A model generated the notes under the pieces. It was not told where the DNA came from. It did not search any database and worked only from the letters and a program-made list of their open reading frames with translations. 43,445 bases of DNA from Akkermansiaceae bacterium (lineage in GTDB: Bacteria; Verrucomicrobiota; Verrucomicrobiia; Verrucomicrobiales; Akkermansiaceae): NCBI GenBank assembly GCA_015062015.1, contig SUVM01000003.1:1-43445 (forward strand), written 5' to 3'. Made by a program: the position numbers and the translations under genes. The number at the start of each line of letters is the position of its first letter. Position 1 is the stretch's first letter. Shown one piece after another: positions 19,486 through 28,123 of the stretch.

Positions 19486-20279
19486 GCCGGTAAGTCGGGC
19501 CTGAAGTAGAATTTTAACAGTTCCAGCTGGTCTTCTTTTGTTACCAAGTAGCCATCCTTGGGATCCAGCCATTGGAAGGAGTGAATGGATTTGCGGTTCG
19601 AGCCTTTGGGATCCTCCGGTTTATAGGAGGGGAGCCTGTCGAGCAGTTCCGGGGCAATAATTTCTGCAATTTCCGTGGTGGTTAACGGGGGCATAGCCGG
19701 AATGACGGAGGGGATGCCCAGTGGTATGCAGCGCTCCACATCGCCTAAGATGCGCTGAGAGAAGTAAAGCTGGTGTTGCTCTTGCGGGGCAAGGGGCAGC
19801 GGCCCTTTCGCCGGGGGGGAGAGCAGGGTGTCTATCACCTTGCTGAACCCGCGGTCCGTCATCGATGCGACTTCCGGCAGGTGCACGTTGAGTACGCGTC
19901 CGTATTGACGGTTAAGCTCTCGGTATAAGTTGATTCTGTTTTGAATGTAGGGGTCATCGCTGCTTTCCGGAACGGGGGTGGTTTCGTCTGCATCTGCGGG
20001 AAGCATGTCGCAGGTGGTGACAAATACCGTGAGCTCGGGGCGTATATCCGCCAAGTGGGAAATAAGGTAATTGGTGGCGCGTGTGTCTGCCTCTATATTA
20101 GCCTTCACATTCTCGGGACCGTTGGCAACAGCACTATCCAAATACACCATCATGCGGAAAGAACGCCCAAAGGTTAAGTGGAAGTTGTCTTTGTTGATAA
20201 GATAATCGAAATAGCGGCGCTTGGTCCAATATTGACCCAACACCGTATTGGCTCCGAGGAAGGCTGTTTCGTGTGCCAT
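19482..20279 (-). CDS. Conserved protein of uncertain function; weak resemblance to an extended SDR/NDP-sugar epimerase fold
   Basis: Continuous ORF translationally coupled to GtrA; FLGANTVLGQ resembles a degenerate GxxGxxG, followed by VVYLDSAV-type and RELNRQYGRVLNVHLP segments. Confidence 0.4.
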   Translation of the reverse strand: MAHETAFLGANTVLGQYWTKRRYFDYLINKDNFHLTFGRSFRMMVYLDSAVANGPENVKANIEADTRATNYLISHLADIRPELTVFVTTCDMLPADADETTPVPESSDDPYIQNRINLYRELNRQYGRVLNVHLPEVASMTDRGFSKVIDTLLSPPAKGPLPLAPQEQHQLYFSQRILGDVERCIPLGIPSVIPAMPPLTTTEIAEIIAPELLDRLPSYKPEDPKGSNRKSIHSFQWLDPKDGYLVTKEDQLELLKFYFRPDLPA

Positions 20280-20309
20280 AGTAAGAATATTTTGTTGCTA
20301 CGCAGAGCC

Positions 20310-20338
20310 AATATAGCACAAGAATGAAGCTTTGGCAA
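20310..20338 (-). promoter_or_regulatory. Putative promoter for 19482-20279 operon: TTGCCA-N17-TATATT with TGTGC extended -10
   Basis: Minus strand ttgccaaagcttcattcttgtgctatatt. Confidence 0.6.
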
Positions 20339-20390
20339 GTTGGAAGCAGCGTGCTGCGTAAAAAAATGTAAGCCGAGCCGTTTTTTGAGC

Positions 20391-20419
20391 TGGAAAAGCG
20401 GACGGAATTGTGCTAGAGT
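20391..20419 (+). promoter_or_regulatory. Putative promoter for the first pilT-like gene: TGGAAA-N17-TAGAGT with TGTGC extended -10
   Basis: tggaaaagcggacggaattgtgctagagt. Confidence 0.45.
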
Positions 20420-20432
20420 AAGCTATGTTGAT

Positions 20433-21824
20433 ATGAGCGATACATACATTTTCCATAATTTGAACAGCTATTTAGAGTTGGGGCATCAGGTGCTGAGCCC
20501 GACGCTGTATCTTGCTCCCGGGTACCAGCCGTATATGATGCAGGCTGCTCAATATGTGCCGGTGGCAGATACTGCAGCTGTGCTCACCCCGGAGGATACC
20601 TCCGCCTTGGTGGCAGGCTGCACCACGGCAGAGCAACAGGCCACCTTGGCAGAGACAGGTACGGTGGATTTTATTGCAGATTCCCCCGTCGGTAAATACC
20701 ATGCCTACATCTATGCACAAGAGAGCGGGTACCTGATTGTGACGATTAGCCTGCGTGTGGATGCGTACTTGAAGCAAGGCGTAGATTGCCGTTGCTCGGA
20801 TATCCATATCCCCTCGGCGTGTCCGCCCTCGTGGCGCAGATTCGGTACCCTGCAACCCATTTGGGAGGGAGCCCCCGTGCTGACGGCAGAGGATGCAGAA
20901 TACCTCACAGACAGTTTCTTGGGAGAAAAGGAATGGGCTCGCCTTAAAGAAATCGGCGATGTGGATTTTGCTTATTCTAACGAGCTTGGGCGTTACCGTG
21001 CCTCGGTGGTGTCTCAACGCCTTGGGTACAATATCTGTTTCCGTATTATTAACAGCACCGTGTTGTCGATGGAGCAAATCGGCTTGCCTGCAGATTATGT
21101 GGTGCCGTTGACTCGCTTCACAAACGGGCTCATTTTGGTAACGGGTTCCGTGGGCTCCGGTAAATCGACCACGCTTGCTTCCATTATCGACTTTATTAAC
21201 CAAGACCGCCACGACCACATTATTACGCTGGAGGACCCCATCGAATCCGTGTTCGTACCGAAGGGGTGCCAAGTAAACCAACGCGAGGTGCGCCGCCATA
21301 CCCAGTCGTTCGAGCGTGCGTTGCGTGCCGCCTTGCGCGAAGACCCGGACGTGATTATGGTGGGCGAAATGCGCAACTTGGAGACGATTTCTTTGGCCCT
21401 TACTGCGGCAGAGACGGGGCACTTGGTGTTGGGCACCTTGCACACCGGGTCTGCCGCGCGCACTATCGACCGTATCTTGGACGCATTCCCGCTCGAGGAG
21501 CGAGACCACATTCGTATCATGGTGTCGGAGTCCCTGCGCGGTGTGTTGTCTCAGCAGCTCATACCCAAGAAAGACGGTACCGGGCGTGTGATGGCTTTGG
21601 AGATGCTTGTCAACACCTCTGCCGTTGCCAACTGCATCCGCGAGGGTAAAACCTTCATGATTCCCGGTCTTATCCAAACCGGTAAAAACCAGGGTATGCG
21701 CCTCATGGACGATTCTTTGCAGGAGCTTTACAAGAACGGCTCCATCTCTGCCGAGGAGTGCATGCAGCGAGCTACCGACCATGTGATGATGGAGAAATTC
21801 CTGAAAGAAAATCCCGTGGCCTGA
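20433..21824 (+). CDS. PilT/GspE-family ATPase with duplicated N-terminal domain
   Basis: VTGSVGSGKSTTLASIIDFIN Walker A, VGEMRNLETISLALTAAETGHLVLGTLHT; two similar N-terminal segments (about aa 20-130 and 130-235). Start at MSDTYIFHN. Confidence 0.88.
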   Translation: MSDTYIFHNLNSYLELGHQVLSPTLYLAPGYQPYMMQAAQYVPVADTAAVLTPEDTSALVAGCTTAEQQATLAETGTVDFIADSPVGKYHAYIYAQESGYLIVTISLRVDAYLKQGVDCRCSDIHIPSACPPSWRRFGTLQPIWEGAPVLTAEDAEYLTDSFLGEKEWARLKEIGDVDFAYSNELGRYRASVVSQRLGYNICFRIINSTVLSMEQIGLPADYVVPLTRFTNGLILVTGSVGSGKSTTLASIIDFINQDRHDHIITLEDPIESVFVPKGCQVNQREVRRHTQSFERALRAALREDPDVIMVGEMRNLETISLALTAAETGHLVLGTLHTGSAARTIDRILDAFPLEERDHIRIMVSESLRGVLSQQLIPKKDGTGRVMALEMLVNTSAVANCIREGKTFMIPGLIQTGKNQGMRLMDDSLQELYKNGSISAEECMQRATDHVMMEKFLKENPVA

Positions 21825-21847
21825 TAAACCTTTAACCTTTTATCGGA

Positions 21848-22942
21848 ATGAAACACAGAATTGATACTTATTTTCAGGCACTTGTAGAGAACGGAGGCTC
21901 GGACTTACATCTTTCTGAGGGGCAGCCGCCCAAAATCCGTGTGCATGGCGATATTACGGCCATAGAAGACGGCATCCTGACCCACGAGGATATGGTGGAG
22001 CTCATGGAGCCGATTTGCCCGCCGAAACTTTGGAAGATTTTTGAGGAAGGCGGTGATGCCGACTTTGCATACGAGATGGACGCTCAATCCCGCTTCCGTT
22101 GCAACTACATGAAGCAACAGCGCGGCTATTGCTGTGTGTTCCGCCTCATTCCCACCAAGATTCTGACGATGGAGCAGCTTAATGTTCCCGAGCAAATTAA
22201 ACGCTTCGGCGAGATGCGCTCCGGCCTGGTGCTGGTAACCGGTCCCACCGGCTCCGGTAAATCCACTACCTTGGCTGCGTTGATAGACTACATCAATACC
22301 AATTTCTCGCGCCACATCATTACGGTGGAAGAGCCTATCGAGTTTGTGCACCCCTCTAAGAAGAGCATCATTACCCAGCGCGAGGTGCCGGAGAATTGCC
22401 CCACTTTCGCGGATGGATTGCGTGCTTCGTTGCGCGAAGACTCGGACATTGTGCTGGTGGGCGAAATGCGAGACTTGGAGACGATTTCACTTGCTCTTAC
22501 GGCAGCAGAAACCGGCTTGCTGGTGTTCGGTACACTGCATACCAACAACGCGCGCAAGACGATAGACCGTATTATCGACGTGTTCCCCGCAGAGCAGCAG
22601 GCACAGGCCCGCACCATGTTGGCCGGTTCTTTGCGCGGTGTGGTGGCACAGTTGCTCATGAAGCGTTGCGACAAGCCGGGGCGTGTTGCCGTTAACGAGA
22701 TTCTGTTTGCCACCCCTGCCGTTGCCTCCATTATACGCGAGGGCGCCACGCAGAAGTTGGCAGACGTTATTGTAGGCGGTAAAGCCTTGGGCATGCAGTT
22801 TATGGACGATGCCATTTGGCAAAAGCTGCAGCAGGGGCTTGTCTCTCCGCAAGAAGCTTACATGAAGGCTATAGACAAAGCCCGCTTCAAGAACTTCCTG
22901 CCCCCGGAGGATGCCAATTTGGCTAATGCCGGCGGTGCATAA
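21848..22942 (+). CDS. pilT: Twitching motility ATPase PilT
   Basis: GSDLHLSEGQPPKIRVHG, VTGPTGSGKSTTLAALIDYIN, VGEMRDLETISLALTAAETGLLVFGTLHTNNA. Confidence 0.95.
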   Translation: MKHRIDTYFQALVENGGSDLHLSEGQPPKIRVHGDITAIEDGILTHEDMVELMEPICPPKLWKIFEEGGDADFAYEMDAQSRFRCNYMKQQRGYCCVFRLIPTKILTMEQLNVPEQIKRFGEMRSGLVLVTGPTGSGKSTTLAALIDYINTNFSRHIITVEEPIEFVHPSKKSIITQREVPENCPTFADGLRASLREDSDIVLVGEMRDLETISLALTAAETGLLVFGTLHTNNARKTIDRIIDVFPAEQQAQARTMLAGSLRGVVAQLLMKRCDKPGRVAVNEILFATPAVASIIREGATQKLADVIVGGKALGMQFMDDAIWQKLQQGLVSPQEAYMKAIDKARFKNFLPPEDANLANAGGA

Positions 22943-22962
22943 TCTTTACTTTTTCTGCAAAT

Positions 22963-22994
22963 AACAACCGCGCGTTTCTATTCGCGCGGTTGTT
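22963..22994 (+). terminator. Hairpin between pilT and coaD, likely terminator
   Basis: aacaaccgcgcg (22963-22974) / cgcgcggttgtt (22983-22994), 12-bp perfect stem, 8-nt loop; U-tract weak. Confidence 0.65.
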
Positions 22995-23011
22995 CTTGCA
23001 TACAGAATGAT

Positions 23012-23515
23012 ATGAAAAGGATAGCTGTTTATGCCGGTAGTTTTGACCCGCCAACCCTCGGCCACTTGTGGATGGTGCGCACCGGGGCTTCGCTCTTTGA
23101 CGAATTGGTGGTTGTTGTAGCTTACAACCCGGATAAACCCGGTATGCTCAGCTTAGACGAGCGCCTCTCTCTGTGGCAACAACTGTGTGCCGATATGCCC
23201 GGCCGGGTGCGTATTTGTACGCTTCATCGCGGTTTTTTGGCAGAGTATGCCCGGCAGCTCGGTGCCTGCTGCCTGTTGCGCGGTATTCGCAATACTGTAG
23301 ATTTTGAATATGAAAAGGGTATGGCTCGCATTAATGCCTCTGTGGTGCCGCAACTCTCCACCCTTTTCCTTACACCCCCGCCGGAGCTGGAAAACGTGAG
23401 CTCCTCCCTTATTCGCGGCTTCCTTGGGCAACCCGGCTGGCAGCACTGGGTAAGCCCGCATGTGCCGCAGGCTGTTCTTTCTCTCTTAAATAGCAAGTTC
23501 CCCGTATCGGAATAA
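23012..23515 (+). CDS. coaD: Pantetheine-phosphate adenylyltransferase
   Basis: YAGSFDPPTLGHLWMV, LRGIRNTVDFEYEKGMARIN, TLFLTPPPELENVSSSLIRG. Confidence 0.92.
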   Translation: MKRIAVYAGSFDPPTLGHLWMVRTGASLFDELVVVVAYNPDKPGMLSLDERLSLWQQLCADMPGRVRICTLHRGFLAEYARQLGACCLLRGIRNTVDFEYEKGMARINASVVPQLSTLFLTPPPELENVSSSLIRGFLGQPGWQHWVSPHVPQAVLSLLNSKFPVSE

Positions 23516-23598
23516 AAAACGTCTGTTGTAAGATTTTCTGTTTGGGCATAATGGTAGCCTGTGCGCGGAGAAATGTAGACCAAAGCGCGAAAAGCGGC

Positions 23599-23627
23599 TT
23601 GACATTAGGGGCGTAACGTGGCACTAT
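23599..23627 (+). promoter_or_regulatory. Putative promoter: TTGACA-N17-CACTAT (or TATTCT)
   Basis: TTGACA at 23599-23604 and CACTATTCT at 23622-23630, close to ATG at 23638. Confidence 0.45.
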
Positions 23628-23637
23628 TCTGGCCGAT

Positions 23638-24084
23638 ATGAAGCACCTTGTTATACTTCTTACAATCGGATTATTTGTTGCCGCCCCCGTAACAATGGCG
23701 GAATCTGACGATGCTCCTAAGTCATCTGCCGAGTTGCGCGTGGAGAAAAAGGAAGCCGCAGCTTGGTACAAAAAGAAGCTGGCGCGCCAAAAGAAAGCCA
23801 TAGCGGCATTGAAGAAAGTGAAGGATGAAAAGAGTGCCAAAAAGGCGGCTTCTTCTATCATGAAGCTGTACGGCCATTTGGTAGGTGGAGAGCAAACAGC
23901 TATGGGAACTACGGGGGCTGCGGAAGTACCCTCCGGCGAGGCGGCGGATGAGGTGGCAGCCAAATACGAAAAACAGCTCGATAAATTGCAGGAGCAACTC
24001 AACAAAGAGCTTGAGCGCATCGGTGAGTTAGAGCTTAGCGTGCCCGAATTGGATGAGGCCATAGATGCTGTTAATAAATACTGA
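23638..24084 (+). CDS. Small secreted helical/coiled-coil protein, unknown function
   Basis: Signal peptide MKHLVILLTIGLFVAAPVTMA, then Lys/Ala-rich helix; stop overlaps next start (TGATG). Confidence 0.7.
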   Translation: MKHLVILLTIGLFVAAPVTMAESDDAPKSSAELRVEKKEAAAWYKKKLARQKKAIAALKKVKDEKSAKKAASSIMKLYGHLVGGEQTAMGTTGAAEVPSGEAADEVAAKYEKQLDKLQEQLNKELERIGELELSVPELDEAIDAVNKY

Positions 24085-25202
24085 TGATTTATTGGGATAA
24101 CAACGCCACCACGCCTCCGGCAGAGGAGGTGGTGGCTGCCATGTTGCCGTATTTGCGGGAGTGTTATTTCAACCCTTCCGCAGCTTATGCTTCTGCGCGT
24201 AAGGTGAAGCGTGCCATAGAAGAAGCGCGTGCTCAGGTGGCAGCTTTAGTGGGGGCGTATCCCGATGAGATTATTTTTACCTCCGGCGGCACAGAGGCTA
24301 CGGTAGCAGCCTTGAGCCATTTTAGCAAAACCTTGGTTCTTGCTACCGAGCACCCGGCGGCATTGCGCACGGCCAAGGGGGCCACTTGCCCGGTAATGCG
24401 CAACGGGCAAATTGATTTGCAGACGTTTAAGGAGCTTTTGCCGGAGTTTGATAGCGTGAGTTTTGCGTGGGCAAACCACGAGACGGGAGTGCTGCAACCC
24501 GCGCGCTCGATTTGCCTTGTTGCGGCAGAAGCCGGTGCGCAGGTGCATGTGGATGTGGTGCAGGCCGCCGGTAAGTTACCTATTAATTTGCACGAATTAC
24601 CTGTGGATTTTGCTTCGCTTTCGGCTCATAAAATCCATGGTCCTAAAGGGGTAGGAGCCTTGTATGTACGCCGTGGGGTGGCGTTTGCTCCGCTTGTTAC
24701 CGGGGGGGCTCAAGAGGATTATCGGCGAGCGGGCACAGAAAATGTGCCGGGCATTATAGGTTTTGGCAAAGCGGCGCAACTGGCCATGCAATCGTTCCCG
24801 CAGTACGAGGCATTAGCCCGTTTGCGTGCGCGTTTTTTGCAAAGCGTGCGCTCCGCCGGTATAGAAATTGAGGAAAACGGCTCTGCCGCGGCACGCTTGC
24901 CCCATGTGTTTAATGTGCGGGTACCCGGTACCAGTGCAGAGTCTTTGTTTTTATTGTTGGAGCCGCTGGGGCTGATATGCTCTACCGGCTCTGCCTGCAC
25001 CAGCGCAGAGCCGGAGCCCAGCCATGTATTGCGAGCCATGGGAATGGCAGATGCCGAGGCGCGGGAGAGCCTGCGCTTTTCTATGAATCGGTTTACCACC
25101 GAGCAAGAGGTGGACCAAGCTGCGGATATTTTTATTCGCGCTGTGCGCAAAGTCAAGTCTGTTCAGTCCGCCGTGACCGGGCCGGTTATGGTATACCGTT
25201 GA
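24084..25202 (+). CDS. Cysteine desulfurase (NifS/IscS-like, class V aminotransferase)
   Basis: YWDNNATTPPAEEV, IFTSGGTEA, SAHKIHGPKGVGALYVRRG, GTENVPGIIGF, CSTGSACTSAEPEPSHVLRAMG. Confidence 0.93.
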   Translation: MIYWDNNATTPPAEEVVAAMLPYLRECYFNPSAAYASARKVKRAIEEARAQVAALVGAYPDEIIFTSGGTEATVAALSHFSKTLVLATEHPAALRTAKGATCPVMRNGQIDLQTFKELLPEFDSVSFAWANHETGVLQPARSICLVAAEAGAQVHVDVVQAAGKLPINLHELPVDFASLSAHKIHGPKGVGALYVRRGVAFAPLVTGGAQEDYRRAGTENVPGIIGFGKAAQLAMQSFPQYEALARLRARFLQSVRSAGIEIEENGSAAARLPHVFNVRVPGTSAESLFLLLEPLGLICSTGSACTSAEPEPSHVLRAMGMADAEARESLRFSMNRFTTEQEVDQAADIFIRAVRKVKSVQSAVTGPVMVYR

Positions 25203-25209
25203 GGACCTT

Positions 25210-27261
25210 ATGCGGAGCAAACTGCGGCATTGGCGAAAAGCTGCAAGGGGGCGATTGAATGCAACGCCCCTTTTTTTGCCTTTAGTGGCTGTGGTGGGTG
25301 TTGTGGTAGGTGGTGTATGGTTTTATTTATTGAGTGGTGCTGCGTTGTTGGCGGCTGCGGTTTGTGGGCGCTTTCGCATAGCGTTGTATTGTTTGTTGTG
25401 CTTGGTAGTGGCGGTGCTGCAAGAGCAGCGTGCGGCGTTGCGTTTGCAGGAGTTCGAAGCCGGGTTGCAGAAGTCTCCTGTTATTGAGGTGCAAGGTGTT
25501 GTGGAACGCACGCTCAGCAAATCCTGCATTCTGAGAGACGAAGAAACCGGGGTGCGCATTGTGTTGCGAGCAGATGAGATGCCGTGGCGTGCCGGGGATT
25601 GTTTGCGGGTACGTGCACAGGTGTTGCCCGAGCGTGCTGTGCCGGTAGAAGGCATGTTTGATTCCGGAAACTGGCTGCGTTGTAACGGTTTGGCTGCTTC
25701 TGCCGCCTGTATAGATGCGCAATATGTGGGGCATCCGTTTTCTTGGGCTGCTGTGATTGGCGTAGCGGACGAGATGCGCGCACGGCTGGCGCATCTGTTG
25801 ATGGCCCCTGCCAAGCCCGGGGATGCCCGAGCCCGGGTGCTATGTGCGTTGGTATTGGGCGACAAAACGTATTCCGACCCGGAGACGATAAACGAGTTTC
25901 GGCGCGGCGGCTGTTTGCATATTTTTGCTGTAAGTGGGTTGCATGTGGGCATCGTGGCTTTGCTGGTGCATATGTTGTTGCGAAAGTTATTGTTGCGTAG
26001 TCGGTTGCGTTCCGGGGTCGTGATCGTTTTTTCCGGTTTGTATGTGTTGATGACGGGTATGTCTATACCGGCTTTGCGTGCATGGTTGATGCTGGCGTTG
26101 CTGCTGCTGGGTAGGGAGCTGAAGCGCCCGGTGGGCATGGCTAACATATGGTGTGCCGCCGCATTGTTAGTGTTGCTGGCGGCACCGTGGCAATTACAGA
26201 ATGCCGGGTTCTTGTTATCATTTGCAGTGTATGCTGCCATTTGTGTGGGGGTGAGGTACGGCATGGCCTGCAAGCCTTGGGTGCAGCCGGACCCGTTTAT
26301 CCCCAAGCGTATTTACACCCGGTACGAGAGATGGTTATTGCGGGCGGATTTCAGCTTGCGCAGCGTGGTCATCGTTTCTCTGAGTGCGTGGCTGGTGGCC
26401 TTGCCCATTACGATGCTGTATTTCCACACTTTCAATTTGTACGGCGTGTTGACGAATATAGCCATTACTCCTTTGTTGTTGCCGTTGATGTTGGTGGGTA
26501 TTCTCGCCTTAGTGTTGTCTGCCGTACCTATGGTGGGGGCAGCTGTGCATGCGCTTGCTTTGTATGGTGCAGGCATGTTGTTGGGTGTGGTGGGTGCGTT
26601 TTCCGATATGCCGGCAGCGTATCTTCCGCATTGCGAGCCGCAGAGCCCGCAATCACTGATGGTGTTGGGGGCAGGGTATGGACAAAGTGTGTGTGTATTG
26701 GGCAATCCCGGTGCTGTTATTGTTAATGGCATGGAGCAAACGGCTCGTTTTTGTGCGGAGCCGGCGGTGTTTCATAGTGGCTTTTCGCCCGTTTTGATGC
26801 TGGATGTACGCAAGGATAAGGATGATGCAGCTACCGCTGCCGTGTTGGCAGATGCTTTCCCGGGGCTGCGCTGCATGAATGCGTACAATTTGGCGGATGA
26901 ATTGACCGTGTACGAGACTCCGGCCGGAACATTTACCCTGATTCCGCCTCCGCAGGATATTAACCCGTCTCCTGCGGAAAACCATGCCCCTGTTATTCAT
27001 TGGCAGGGTGCGGGGCGCAGTGTGTTGTATGTTGGGGATGCCTCTTTGCTGACCTTGGAGCGTGTGCCGTTGCGGTACCTTGCTGCGGATTATGTGATTT
27101 GCGGTTATAACAAAGGCTTGCCGGTGCCCCCGGCTCGGTTAACAGAGCTGATGCCCTTGACGCAGCTTATTGTGTTACCCGCTGCTGCGGCGTATACAGA
27201 GGTTGATTGGCCGCAAGACGCTATGCGGGTTTCAGAGGCAGCCCCGTTGCTTATCCCTTAG
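25210..27261 (+). CDS. comEC: ComEC/Rec2-family DNA internalization protein
   Basis: FRRGGCLHIFAVSGLHVGIVALLVHMLLRK, MTGMSIPALRAWLMLALLLLGRELKR, multiple TM helices; C-terminal MBL-like region lacks the metal motif. Confidence 0.85.
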   Translation: MRSKLRHWRKAARGRLNATPLFLPLVAVVGVVVGGVWFYLLSGAALLAAAVCGRFRIALYCLLCLVVAVLQEQRAALRLQEFEAGLQKSPVIEVQGVVERTLSKSCILRDEETGVRIVLRADEMPWRAGDCLRVRAQVLPERAVPVEGMFDSGNWLRCNGLAASAACIDAQYVGHPFSWAAVIGVADEMRARLAHLLMAPAKPGDARARVLCALVLGDKTYSDPETINEFRRGGCLHIFAVSGLHVGIVALLVHMLLRKLLLRSRLRSGVVIVFSGLYVLMTGMSIPALRAWLMLALLLLGRELKRPVGMANIWCAAALLVLLAAPWQLQNAGFLLSFAVYAAICVGVRYGMACKPWVQPDPFIPKRIYTRYERWLLRADFSLRSVVIVSLSAWLVALPITMLYFHTFNLYGVLTNIAITPLLLPLMLVGILALVLSAVPMVGAAVHALALYGAGMLLGVVGAFSDMPAAYLPHCEPQSPQSLMVLGAGYGQSVCVLGNPGAVIVNGMEQTARFCAEPAVFHSGFSPVLMLDVRKDKDDAATAAVLADAFPGLRCMNAYNLADELTVYETPAGTFTLIPPPQDINPSPAENHAPVIHWQGAGRSVLYVGDASLLTLERVPLRYLAADYVICGYNKGLPVPPARLTELMPLTQLIVLPAAAAYTEVDWPQDAMRVSEAAPLLIP

Positions 27262-27749
27262 TGTTCTTTCTCTGCCGGTTCCGGGGTGGACGATAAAGTA
27301 TCCAAAAAAACAGCAAGCTCGGTTTGCAAAGCCAATGAGCCATAGCATGCCGGTTCTTGCAGAATGGTGAGTTGTAATGCGTGGCCGGCACTTTGCCGGC
27401 ACAGGTCTTTCAGTGAGTTTTCTGAAAGGTTGGTTTTGAGGTATTCTTGTACAGCGCGTGACGGGCGTGGCAACTTGGACTCTTGCCGTTTGAGCCCGCG
27501 CAGTTGGTAGGTAAGCTCTGCTACTGTGGGGGCTGCTGCCTCTGCTGTGGCTTTGTCGTGCACGGTTGCGAGGCATGCAGATATTTTTTGGAGGATGGCG
27601 ACGTATTGCTGCGAGAGTTTAAGGTACGGCAAGGCGGCAATGCCGATGCCGGTTGCCTTGACGGTGGGCAGGGCCTTTGCCGTTGGCGCACAGAGCGCGA
27701 TGAAGACCGTGCCGAAGATATATAAACTCTTGCAGGGGGGGTGCGTCAT
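27258..27749 (-). CDS. Small secreted protein, unknown function
   Basis: N-terminal hydrophobic signal (SLYIFGTVFIALCAPTAKA); convergent with comEC with overlapping stops (TTAG). Confidence 0.6.
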   Translation of the reverse strand: MTHPPCKSLYIFGTVFIALCAPTAKALPTVKATGIGIAALPYLKLSQQYVAILQKISACLATVHDKATAEAAAPTVAELTYQLRGLKRQESKLPRPSRAVQEYLKTNLSENSLKDLCRQSAGHALQLTILQEPACYGSLALQTELAVFLDTLSSTPEPAEKEH

Positions 27750-27754
27750 AGCTG

Positions 27755-28027
27755 TTAATTGTGCCCCTTGAGCGTGGCAGATGGTTTGAATGCCACTACC
27801 GAAGCAGCCGGGATATTGACTGTTTCTCCGGTTGCCGGATTTCTGCCGATGCGTGCCGTGCGGGTTTTGGTTTCGAAGGTGCCGAAGCCTTGAATTTGCA
27901 CTTTTTCGGTTGCCACGGCTTTGGTGATGGCTGCCAGCGTGGCATTCAGTGCTTCCGTGGCTGCTTTAATGGTGGCATTGGCTCCTAATTCGTGGCGTAT
28001 GGCGTTGATAAGTTGTGTTTTGTTCAT
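27755..28027 (-). CDS. HU/IHF family DNA-binding protein
   Basis: MNKTQLINAIRHELG...VQIQGFGTFETKTRTARIGRNPATGETVNIPAASVVAFKPSATLK. Confidence 0.95.
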   Translation of the reverse strand: MNKTQLINAIRHELGANATIKAATEALNATLAAITKAVATEKVQIQGFGTFETKTRTARIGRNPATGETVNIPAASVVAFKPSATLKGHN

Positions 28028-28061
28028 GCGTTGAGAGATGATTGGGTGTAAGTGGGTGCTT

Positions 28062-28090
28062 ACATTAGCACAGGCTTGTCGCTTTGGCAA
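28062..28090 (-). promoter_or_regulatory. Putative HU promoter: TTGCCA-N17-TAATGT with TGTGC extended -10
   Basis: Minus strand ttgccaaagcgacaagcctgtgctaatgt. Confidence 0.6.
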
Positions 28091-28123
28091 GGCAAAAAAT
28101 CTGTTATTTTGCCGGTCATGCTC

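Noticed and set aside
20472-21782. 436-aa antisense ORF over the PilT-like gene
   Set aside because: Same frame-aligned shadow effect; the sense strand encodes clear ATPase motifs.
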